Shown here: positions 48,414 to 59,100 of the stretch, piece by piece
Layout of the letters: every line of letters starts with the position of its first letter
Numbering within the stretch: position 1 is the stretch's first letter
Source of the DNA: Archivesica marissinica
Taxonomy: Eukaryota; Mollusca; Bivalvia; Venerida; Vesicomyidae
Length of the DNA stretch: 64,000 nucleotides
Assembly: GCA_014843695.1 (NCBI GenBank)
Contig: CM026395.1
Span: 44,750,396 to 44,814,395, forward strand
Direction: 5' to 3'
Position numbers and translations under genes: made by a program
Notes under the pieces: model-generated
Told to the model about the DNA's origin: nothing
Database searches by the model: none
What the model saw: only the letters and a program-made list of their open reading frames with translations

Positions 48414-48541
48414 CTGCTTCTCCGTTAGATGAAACATGGTTCTCTTGAAGGAGTGTAACTCTGTTCCAGCCACCTTCCATATTGTGTTCCCGTGTATTTC
48501 ACCAACCTTCTCCTTCTTTGTTATTACTATCAGGTATGGCC
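48414..48541 (-). CDS. SACM1L: SAC1 exon B (YLIVITKK, SacN domain)
   Basis: The exon has 128 bases: two to finish a codon, then 42 codons ending in phase 0. The translation has PYLIVITKKEKVGE, TIWKVAG and FKRTMFHLTEKQ, aligning gap-free with vertebrate NYLIVITKKIKVGE, WKATDFD and KKTMLHLTD. The donor is CAG followed by gtataa. The acceptor is ctgtaccatctag. The first exon bases overlap the first unit of the 31-bp array that starts at 48541, so that array repeats this acceptor. A TIR transposon ends about 107 bases downstream of the donor. Confidence 0.93.
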
Positions 48542-49520
48542 CTAGATGGTACAGACAATGTATGTTTAGCTCCTAGATGGTACAGACAATGTATGTTTAG
48601 CTCCTAGATGGTACAGACAATGTATGTTTAGCTCCTAGATGGTACAGACAATGTATGTTTAGCTCCTAGATGGTACAGACAATGTATGTTTAGCTCCTAG
48701 ATGGTACAGACAATGTATGTTTAGCTCCTAGATGGTACAGACAATGTATTTTAGCTCCTAGATGGTACAGACAATGTATATTTAGCTCCTGGATGGTACA
48801 GACAATGTATGTTTAGCTCCTAGATGGTACAGACAATGTATGTTTAGCTCCCAGATGGTACAGACAAACTTGTGTATGTTTAGCTCCTAGATGGTACAGA
48901 CAATGTATGTTTAGCTCCTAGATGGTACAGACAAGTGTATGTTTAGCTCCTAGATGGTACAGACAATGTATGTTTAGCTCCTAGATGGTACAGACAATGT
49001 ATGTTTAGCTCCTAGATGGTACAGACAATGTATGTTTAGCTCCTAGATGGTACAGACAATGTATGTTTAGCTCCTGGATGGTACAGACAATGTATGATTA
49101 GCTCCTAGATGGTACAGACAATGTATGTTTAGCTCCTAGATGGTACAGACTGTATGTTTAGCTCCTAGATGGTACAGACAATGTATGTTTAGCTCCCAGA
49201 TGGTACAGACAAGTGTATGTTTAGCTCCTAGATGGTACAGACAAGTGTATGTTTAGCTCCTAGATGGTACAGACAATGTATGTTTAGCTCCTAGATGGTA
49301 CAGACAATGTATGTTTAGCTCCTAGATGGTACAGACAATGTATGTTTAGCTCCTAGATGGTACAGACAATGTATGTTTAGCTCCTAGATGGTACAGACAA
49401 TGTATGTTTAGCTCCTGGATGGTACAGACAATGTATGATTAGCTCCTAGATGGTACAGACAATGTATGTTTAGCTCCTAGATGGTACAGACAATGTATAT
49501 TTAGCTCCTAGGCGATACAA
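48541..49520. repeat. 31-bp minisatellite containing the exon B acceptor, about 31 units
   Basis: In gene sense the unit is gagctaaacatacattgtct then gtaccatctag. It carries a branch-point-like ctaaac and the same gtaccatctag that precedes exon B. Since 31 is not a multiple of three, use of an upstream copy would shift the frame. Ends at a SINE tail. Confidence 0.97.
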
Positions 49521-49526
49521 ACAATG

Positions 49527-49712
49527 TATAAACTTTATTTAAAACCTAAACAAGCTTTAACAATTATCTTGTTGGGGCAGATGTGGTCATTTGTGTGGGA
49601 GGACACAGGAGTTCCCTGAGAAAACCTGTATGCATGTTCTGGTGGCCATAATACCATATCACATATTTCCCTGACCAAGAATCGAAAATGGATGCATTGG
49701 TGATGAAGATCA
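49527..49712 (-). mobile_element. SINE family 1 between two arrays
   Basis: Tail aactttatttaaaacc at the left joins the 31-bp array; the tRNA-like head (minus: aatgcatccattttcgattc) at the right runs into the 21-bp array. Confidence 0.8.
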
Positions 49713-50527
49713 TGAGTGTCTGTCTGGGCATTGAGTGTCTGTCTGGGCATCATGAGTGTCTGTCTGGGCATCATGAGTGTCTGTCTGGGCATCATGAGTG
49801 TCTGTCTGGGCATCATGAGTGTCTGTCTGGGCATCATGAGTGTCTGTCTGGGCATCAGGAGTGTCTGTCTGGGCATCATGAGTGTCTGTCTGGGCATCAG
49901 GAGTGTCTGTCTGGGCATCAGGAGTGTCTGTCTGGGCATCAGGAGTGTCTGTCTGGGCATCAGGAGTGTCTGTCTGGGCATCATGAGTGTCTGTCTGGGC
50001 ATCATGAGTGTCTGTCTGGGCATCATGAGTGTCTGTCTGGGCATCATGAGTGTCTGTCTGGGCATCATGAGTGTCTGTCTGGGCATCATGAGTGTCTGTC
50101 TGGGCATCATGAGTGTCTGTCTGGGCACCAGGTGTGTCTGGGCATCAGGAGTGTCTGGACATCAGGAGTGTCTGTCTGGGCATCAGGAGTGTCTGGACAT
50201 CATGAGTGTCTGTCTGGGCATCATGAGTGTCTGTCTGGGCATCAGGAGTGTCTGGACATCATGAGTGTCTGTCTGGGCATCAGGAGTGTCTGTCTGGACA
50301 TCAGGAGTGTCTGTCTGGGCATCAGGAGTGTCTGTCTGGGCATCATGAGTGTCTATCTGGGCATCATGAGTGTCTGGGCATCAGGCGTGTCTGTCTGGGC
50401 ATCATGAGTGTCTGTCTGGGCATCAGGAGTGTCTGTCTGGGCATCATGAGTGTCTGTCTGGGCATCAGGAGTGTCTGTCTGGGAATCATGAGTGTCTGTC
50501 TGGGCATCATGAGTGTCTGTCTGGGCA
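49709..50527. repeat. 21-bp minisatellite, about 40 units
   Basis: The unit is ctgggcatcatgagtgtctgt with cagg/catg variants and some 15-base units. It starts inside the degraded head of the adjoining SINE. Confidence 0.95.
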
Positions 50528-50649
50528 GTGCTATTGACTTCCAATATCCAGCTAGATCACTTTCTCACATGAAACAATTTGATGTATAGAGGAGTGGGGC
50601 AAGTGAATTAAAATCAACAATCGTAACGATGCCCGAGAGATGTATTTAC

Positions 50650-50730
50650 CCGCAATAAGTCGTATAATCCCCATAATTCCATACACCGACTTCGAGACAG
50701 CCCCTGCAGCTGGAATTTGTCCATCATTGG
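50650..50730 (-). CDS. SACM1L: SAC1 exon A (N-terminal SacN part, GIMGIIRLIAG)
   Basis: The acceptor is ctatttttag ending at 50731 and the donor is GCGG followed by gtaaat. The exon has 81 bases: two that finish a codon, 26 full codons, and one base carried over. The translation includes NDGQIPAAGAV and VYGIMGIIRLIAG, matching the vertebrate stretch that reads PIFGILGTIHLVAG just before YLIVITKK. The carried G joins GG of the next exon to make Gly. This is the most 5' exon I can place. The preceding exon must end in phase 1, and I found no convincing candidate up to 56.1 kb. A 21-bp array ends about 120 bases downstream of its donor. Confidence 0.88.
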
Positions 50731-50869
50731 CTAAAAATAGAAACACATATTAATATAATATTTGAGGTCCAACAGCATGATTCGATGAGTGGAATGGGCG
50801 GTCGCGCATGTGGAATTGGGTGATGTTCACGTGTGTGATTGCTTGAGGCAAATCAGGTTCTCAGCTAGA

Positions 50870-51033
50870 GGGAGACCTGGCCCCAAGGTTATAAAACTTT
50901 TCTCCAATCTCAAACTCAGAACTTAAGCTTCTGATTGATTCAGCCGAGTGTAAAATTCAAACTCAACCAATCAAGTTTCTTGAGCTTGAGATCTGAGAAA
51001 AGATTTATAACCTCGGGCCCCGGTCTCCCTTGG
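50870..51033. mobile_element. Foldback element (MITE-like) with about 50-base arms
   Basis: The left arm gggagacctggccccaaggt, tataaaacttttctc is inverted at the right as gagaaaagatttataacctc, gggccccggtctccc. The spacer is about 55 bases. The flank agctagagggag resembles the 57-bp array unit. Confidence 0.75.
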
Positions 51034-51167
51034 CTTGTGTAGCCTCACTTCTCCCTTGTTTCAGTGCAGGGAGGTTTCATGTTGCCTATACATGAACAGA
51101 CATAACGTACATGTACATGTAGTAGAACATCTTGTCATGCTAGCTTAAACACAGAAAATCTATTTAT

Positions 51168-51430
51168 AGATGTTATATTTCGGGTTTTACGCCTGCATCA
51201 GCACCATTTTGGGCTATATCGCCGGCGGGCAGTTTACCTAACAACACCTTTCCTGAGCAGGCTCCAACGGTTAACCAGTACTTGGGTGCACCAACCTCCA
51301 TAAGAAACTGCCAACTTTTTCATATAAATCAGACATGGTCTGAGCGGGACTCGAACCCGTGACCATCAGTGATGATAGGTTACAGTGGTATACAAGTCAG
51401 CGACCGTAACCACTCGACCACGGAGGCGGA
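51168..51430 (-). mobile_element. SINE family 4, full length
   Basis: On the minus strand: tRNA-like head with gtggtcgagtggttacggtc (A box) and cacgggttcgagtcccgctc (B box), body gaaaaagttggcagtttctt, and end gatgcaggcgtaaaaccc. Confidence 0.88.
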
Positions 51431-52040
51431 CTGAAAATCTATTTAGTGTAAATATATTCCTAAATTAACACAAAAAAACATCAAATGATGCTTAAACTGC
51501 AATACATGTTTCGAGGCACGACGGTTGCTAAATGGAAGGTGTCGGAATCGTCAGGTATACATGTTGATATGTATTATCCAGAATTTGCTGTCAAGGAATT
51601 TACTTTACATCTCAAATAATCATTTATTCGTAGATGATGCTAAAAAATACCAGGTAATAATTCTAAACATCATTTTGAAATTATGGACATTTTGTGTGAC
51701 ATTTTTGGGTTGCTCATCTAATTTTAGGAAATCAACTGGACACTTTTGACTAATCAAAAAACGCATGTGGGACAAGAATATTTGTTAGTTGAAATTAACA
51801 TCCTTACAACTTTCTTGGTAACTACTAAATTGTATTTTATACTATTAATATTAATTTAAATATGGGACTGTAATATTTTGCGTCAAATGTGGTTATGCTC
51901 AATGTATATCAAATGGGAAACACATCCCTTGTTTATTGAGAAATGTACACTTAATTTACATTCGGATGATTCCATGAAAATATATCACAAGTTACGTCTC
52001 CGACAAACAAAATCAAAAGCTTTCGAGGAAATCCATGTTC
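51431..52040. other. Unique AT-rich sequence upstream of exon A
   Basis: Searched for the missing first SAC1 coding exon without success. Confidence 0.5.
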
Positions 52041-54565
52041 ATTGTGTATACAATAGATATGTACTGTACATTGTGTATACAATAGACATGTACTGTACAT
52101 TGTGTATACAATAGACATGTACTGTACATTGTGTATACAATAGACATGTACTGTACATTGTGTATACAACAGACATGTACTGTACATTGTGTATACAACA
52201 GACATGTACTGTACATTGTGTATACAACAGACATGTACTGTACATTGTGTATACAACAGACATGTACTGTACATTGTGTATACAACAGACATGTACTGTA
52301 CATTGTGTATACAACAGACATGTACTGTACATTGTGTATACAATAGACATGTACTGTACATTGTGTATACAATAGACATGTACTGTACATTGTGTATACA
52401 ATAGACATGTACTGTACATTGTGTATACAATAGACATGTACTGTACATTGTGTATACAATAGACATGTATTGTACATTGTGTATACAATAGACATGTACT
52501 GTACATTGTGTATACAATAGACATGTACTGTACATTGTGTATACAATAGATATGTACTGTACATTGTGTATACAATAGATATGTACTGTACATTGTGTAT
52601 ACAATAGATATGTACTGTACATTGTGTATACAATAGATATGTACTGTACATTGTGTATACAATAGATATGTACTGTACATTGTGTATACAATAGATATGT
52701 ACTGTACATTCTGTATACAATAGATATGTACTGTACATTGTGTATACAATAGATATGTACTGTACATTGTGTATACAATAGATATGTACTGTACATTGTG
52801 TATACAATAGACATGTACTGTACATTGTGTATACAATAGACATGTACTGTACATTGTGTATACAATAGACATGTACTGTACATTGTGTATACAATAGACA
52901 TGTACTGTACATTGTGTATACAATAGACATGTACTGTACATTCTGTATACAATAGATATGTACTGTACATTGTGTATACAATAGATATGTACTGTACATT
53001 GTGTATACAATAGATATGTACTGTACATTGTGTATACAATAGATATGTACTGTACATTGTGTATACAATAGATATGTACTGTACATTGTGTATACAATAG
53101 ATATGTACTGTACATTGTGTATACAATAGATATGTACTGTACATTGTGTATACAATAGATATGTACTGTACATTGTGTATACAATAGATATGTACTGTAC
53201 ATTGTGTATACAATAGATATGTACTGTACATTGTGTATACAATAGATATGTACTGTACATTGTGTATACAATAGATATGTACTGTACATTGTGTATACAA
53301 TAGATATGTACTGTACATTGTGTATACAATAGATATGTACTGTACATTGTGTATACAATAGATATGTACTGTACATTGTGTATACAATAGATATGTACTG
53401 TACATTGTGTATACAATAGATATGTACTGTACATTGTGTATACAATAGATATGTACTGTACATTCTGTATACAATAGACATGTACTGTACATTGTGTATA
53501 CAATAGACATGTACTGTACATTGTGTATACAATAGACATGTACTGTACATTCTGTATACAATAGCTATGTACTGTACATTCTGTATACAATAGCTATGTA
53601 CTGTACATTCTGTATACAATAGACATGTACTGTACATTGTGTATACAATAGATATGTACTGTACATTGTGTATACAATAGATATGTACTGTACATTGTGT
53701 ATACAATAGATATGTACTGTACATTGTGTATACAATAGATATGTACTGTACATTGTGTATACAATAGATATGTACTGTACATTGTGTATACAATAGATAT
53801 GTACTGTACATTGTGTATACAATAGATATGTACTGTACATTGTGTATACAATAGACATGTACTGTACATTGTGTATACAATAGATATGTACTGTACATTG
53901 TGTATACAATAGACATGTACTGTACATTGTGTATACAATAGATATGTACTGTACATTGTGTATACAATAGATATGTACTGTACATTGTGTATACAATAGA
54001 TATGTACTGTACATTGTGTATACAATAGATATGTACTGTACATGTGTATACAATAGACATGTACTGTACATTGTGTATACAATAGATATGTACTGTACAT
54101 TCTGTATACAATAGATATGTACTGTACATTGTGTATACAATAGATATGTACTGTACATTGTGTATACAATAGATATGTACTGTACATTCTGTATACAATA
54201 GACATGTACTGTACATTGTGTATACAATAGATATGTACTGTACATTGTGTATACAATAGACATGTACTGTACATTCTGTATACAATAGATATGTACTGTA
54301 CATTGTGTATACAATAGATATGTACTGTACATTGTGTATACAATAGATATGTACTGTACATTGTGTATACAATAGATATGTACTGTACATTGTGTATACA
54401 ATAGACATGTACTGTACATTGTGTATACAATAGATATGTACTGTACATTGTGTATACAATAGACATGTACTGTACATTGTGTATACAATAGATATGTACT
54501 GTACATTGTGTATACAATAGATATGTACTGTACATTCTGTATACAACAGATATGTACTGTACATT
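52041..54565. repeat. 29-bp minisatellite, about 87 units
   Basis: The unit is acatgtactgtacattgtgt then atacaatag, with acatg/atatg, caatag/caacag and gtgtat/ctgtat variants in blocks. No stop occurs in any minus frame, so 29 bases x 3 gives a 29-residue periodic protein in all three. Confidence 0.98.
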
Positions 54566-56147
54566 ATCCATGTTTAAATATGCTTAAACCAAACAAAATC
54601 TGCTTAAGAAAGTGAGCACTGCACTAAATAGTGTATAATGTCAACCATCAATATAAACCACAAACTGATATATTATCTTGATTTGCATGTAAAACCGTGT
54701 TAACAAACCGGCAAATCACTCAAATGGCTCAAGCTTAACTCGTTAATGTTGTGTCTTTGTTCAAAATGAAAGTTTACATTCATCCTTTTATACATCTATT
54801 TGGTATTGCTTTGCTAGAACGCATAGTATAAGTGGTTATATCCCGGTGTTACTGGTTTCCGACATAGTACATAACGGACTCCTATAGGTTTAGAATGGTC
54901 ATACACTGCAAACAATTATATGTCACCAAATAAACAATATTTTACCATTCATTCACAAAAATCTCGAAGAAAACCGATTAATAGCGGTACCTCATTCTCA
55001 GTAATCCGGAATGACGTCACATGTTTTCGCCTAACTGTGGAAATTGCCTACAGCGCGAGCATTAGTATGTAAGCAACAATATAAATAAGGAAGACTTACT
55101 TTAATAACAGGCTTAATTTATCATTTTCACTCAAAATTCATTTGTTGGATAGCATTTTATCTATATACTGTATCTAAAACACTAACATTTAGTTTAACTT
55201 AGACAAACACACGGGGCATAAGAAGTCGTCACCCCTCCTAATTACTCTGACTGGGTGCAGAACCGTAAATGGACCCATCCATCGAACACATCACACGGTG
55301 CCTAACAGAGAATAACTAGGTTTATGTATATCAGTTGGAGAACCTCTGTGACAACACATGGACCTGAAGGCGAAAAACGGTTAAAATCGATATTATTCAT
55401 AAGGACCCTTTGTGTGTAATAACGGACGAAACTCATAAACATGGAGCAGTGAGACTATAATGACATTTTTATTCGTAAATAGATTGGCGTGGCAGACGAT
55501 GTATATGTCATTTTGGAGAAAAAAATGCTAATTTCTTTAAAAAATTATATTTATATGGCGACATAAAACGGATATAGTGAAATTAGTGAAAACTGGGGTA
55601 GGTTTTCACCGTTTATTTACCTGTCTGATCTCTATGATCGGTTAGAAATAGATTGGAAGTGCACAAGGTATGTTTATTTATATTTCCGGTAACTGGAGTG
55701 TGAAATATCGCACAATCTCTCACGACTTGCTATTCCCACAGTTAGACGAAAACTTGTTCTGGGCGAAAATACTTCACGCCGGGATATCATTGTAAATCAT
55801 AGTCATTTCTTGAATATTCGATTCAAGATGTAACATAGACACAATAAGATGTAATAGAAACACAATTTTTGAGAACATTATGCATTAATGTCCATCCCTT
55901 AATCATTATGCTTATTTTTAAAAATCGCGGATCCATGTAAGAGCTTAAGAATATTGCTGCATTATGATGATGTAATAACTGGTGTGACTATCCTCTCTGT
56001 CATTTACGACTTATGACAATTCATGCCGCCATGGCATTTAATTCTGTCTGCAAGAGTTTTTCGTCATTTCCTGATGAGACATGTATGTGAGATGTCTCTG
56101 TTCGTTTTCCTTTTGCTTCACGAAGATGGGAGGATTCTGATTAATCC
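54566..56147. other. Unique sequence with one long inverted repeat
   Basis: gttttcgcctaactgtgg near 55022 is inverted as ccacagttagacgaaaac near 55737, about 730 bases apart, possibly ends of a small transposon. No exon was recognised. Confidence 0.5.
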
Positions 56148-59100
56148 GTGTGGCCTGTACTGTACACTGACAAGACATGTATGTGTACACTGCCTGTACT
56201 GTACACTGACAAGACATGTATGCATACACTGTCTGTACTGTACACTGACAAGACATGTATGCATACACTGCATGTACTGTACACTGACGAGACATGTATG
56301 CATACACTGCATGTACTGTACACTGACGAGACATGTATGCATACACTGCATGTACTGTATACTGACGAGACATGTATGCATACACTGCATGTACTGTATA
56401 CTGACGAGACATGTATGCATACACTGCATGTACTGTACACTGATGAGACATGTATGCATACACTGCATGTACTGTATACTGACGAGACATGTATGCATAC
56501 ACTGCATGTACTGTACACTGACGAGACATGTATGCATACACTGCATGTACTGTATACTGACGAGACATGTATGCATACACTGCATGTACTGTATACTGAC
56601 GAGACATGTATGCATACACTGCATGTACTGTACACTGATGAGACATGTATGCATACACTGCATGTACTGTATACTGACGAGACATGTATGCATACACTGC
56701 ATGTACTGTACACTGACGAGACATGTATGCATACACTGCATGTACTGTATACTGACGAGACATGTATGCATACACTGCATGTACTGTATACTGACGAGAC
56801 ATGTATGCATACACTGCATGTACTGTACACTGACGAGACATGTATGCATACACTGCATGTACTGTACACTGACGAGACATGTATGCGTACACTGCATGTA
56901 CTGTACACTGATGAGACATGTATGCGTACACTGCATGTACTGTACACTGACGAGACATGTATGCGTACACTGTCTGTACTGTACACTGACGAGACATGTA
57001 TGCGTACACTGCATGTACTGTACACTGACGAGACATGTATGCGTACACTGCATGTACTGTACACTGACGAGACATGTATGCATACACTGCATGTACTGTA
57101 CACTGACGAGACATGTATGCATACACTGCATGTACTGTACACTGACAAGACATGTATGCATACACTGCATGTACTGTACACTGACGAGACATGTATGTGT
57201 ACACTGCATGTACTGTACACCGACAAGACATGTATGCATACACTGCATGTACTGTATACTGACGAGACATGTATGCATACACTGCATGTACTGTACACTG
57301 ATGATACATGTATGCATACACTGCATGTACTGTACACTGACGAGACATGTATGCGTACACTGTATGTAATGTACACTGACGAGACATGTATGCGTACACT
57401 GCATGTACTGTACACTGATGAGACATGTATGTGTACACTGCATGTACTGTACACTGACGAGACATGTATGCGTACACTGCATGTACTGTACACTGACGAA
57501 ACATGTATGCATACACTGTCTGTACTGTACACTGACGAGACATGTATGTGTACACTGTCTGTACTGTACACTGACGAGACATGTATGCGTACACTGCATG
57601 TACTGTACACTGACGAGACATGTATGCGTACACTGTCTGTACTGTACACTGACGAGACATGTATGGGTACACTGCCTGTTCTGTACACTGATGAGACATG
57701 TATGCGTACACTGTCTGTACTGTACACTGACGAGACATGTATGGGTATACTGCCTGTACTGTACACTGATGAGGCATGTATGCATACACTGCATGTACTG
57801 TACACTGACGAGACATGTATGCGTACATTGCATGTACTGTACACTGATGAGACATGTATGCGTACACTGCATGTACTGTACACTGACGAGACATGTATGC
57901 ATACACTGCATGTACTGTACACTGACGAGACATGTATGCGTACACTGTCTGTACTGTACACTGACGAGACATGTATGCATACACTGCATGTACTGTACAC
58001 CGATGAGACATGTATGCATACACTGTCTGTACTGTACACTGACGAGACATGTATGCATACACTATCTGTACTGTACACTGACGAGACATGTATGCATACA
58101 CTGCATGTACTGTATACTGACGAGACATGTATGCGTACACTGCATGTACTGTACACTGACGAGACATGTATGCGTACACTGTCTGTACTGTACACTGACG
58201 AGACATGTATGCGTACACTGTCTGTAATGTACACTGACGAGACATGTATGCGTACACTGCATGTACTGTACACTGACGAGACATGTATGCTTACACTGCA
58301 TGTACTGTACACTGACGAGACATGTATGCATACACTGTCTGTACTGTACACTGACGAGACATGTATGCGTACACTGCCTGTACTGTACACTGAGGAGACA
58401 TGTATGCGTACACTGCATGTACTGTACACTGAGGAGACATGTATGCGTACACTGCATGTACTGTACACTGACGAGACATGTATGCGTACACTGTCTGTAC
58501 TGTACACTGACGAGACATGTATGGGTACACTGCCTGTTCTGTACACTGATGAGACATGTATGCGTACACTGTCTGTACTGTACACTGACGAGACATGTAT
58601 GGGTATACTGCCTGTACTGTACACTGATGAGACATGTATGCATACACTGCATGTACTGTACACTGATGAGACATGTATGCGTACACTGCATGTACTGTAC
58701 ACTGACGAGACATGTATGCGTACACTGTCTGTACTGTACACTGATGAGACATGTATGCATACACTGCATGTACTGTACACTGATGAGACATGTATGCGTA
58801 CACTGTCTGTACTGTACACTGACGAGACATGTATGCGTACACTGCATGTACTGTACACTGACGAGACATGTATGCGTACACTGCATGTACTGTACACTGA
58901 CGAGACATGTATGCGTACACTGCATGTACTGTACACTGATGAGACATGTATGCGTACACTGCATGTACTGTACACTGACGAGACATGTATGCGTACACTG
59001 TCTGTACTGTACACTGACGAGACATGTATGCGTACACTGCATGTACCTTACACTGACGAGGCATGTATGCATACACTGCATGTACTGTACACTGACGAGA

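Larger units (their letters stand above)
3814..50730 (-). other. SACM1L: SAC1-type phosphoinositide phosphatase gene, nine internal exons, incomplete at both ends
   Basis: Nine minus-strand segments, each bounded by AG and GT, join without a frame break into about 324 codons collinear with animal SAC1 (SACM1L). SAC1 is an ER/Golgi membrane phosphatase that removes phosphate from PI4P and other phosphoinositides. Hallmarks in order are YLIVITKK, FYFSTTYD with THTLQRL, ADQRFLWNG, LISRR with RAGTRFNVRG and [25 protein letters not shown], and FDFHHEC with RWDRLS. Phases are 2/1 for the first exon and consistent throughout. Introns run from 1.3 to 17.5 kb and are swollen by arrays and transposons. 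Absent are the first coding exon, the catalytic CX5R loop (Cys389 in human SAC1) and the C-terminal membrane segments; the last two should lie beyond position 1. The comparison is from memory of the family, so percentage identity is not given. Synaptojanin and SAC2 are less likely because the spacing matches SACM1L without gaps. Confidence 0.93.

Noticed and set aside
55616..55680. Candidate first coding exon of SAC1 (ends CAGACAG-gtaaat, phase fits exon A)
   Set aside because: The translated residues do not resemble the conserved N-terminal SAC1 block and no good acceptor or ATG precedes it.
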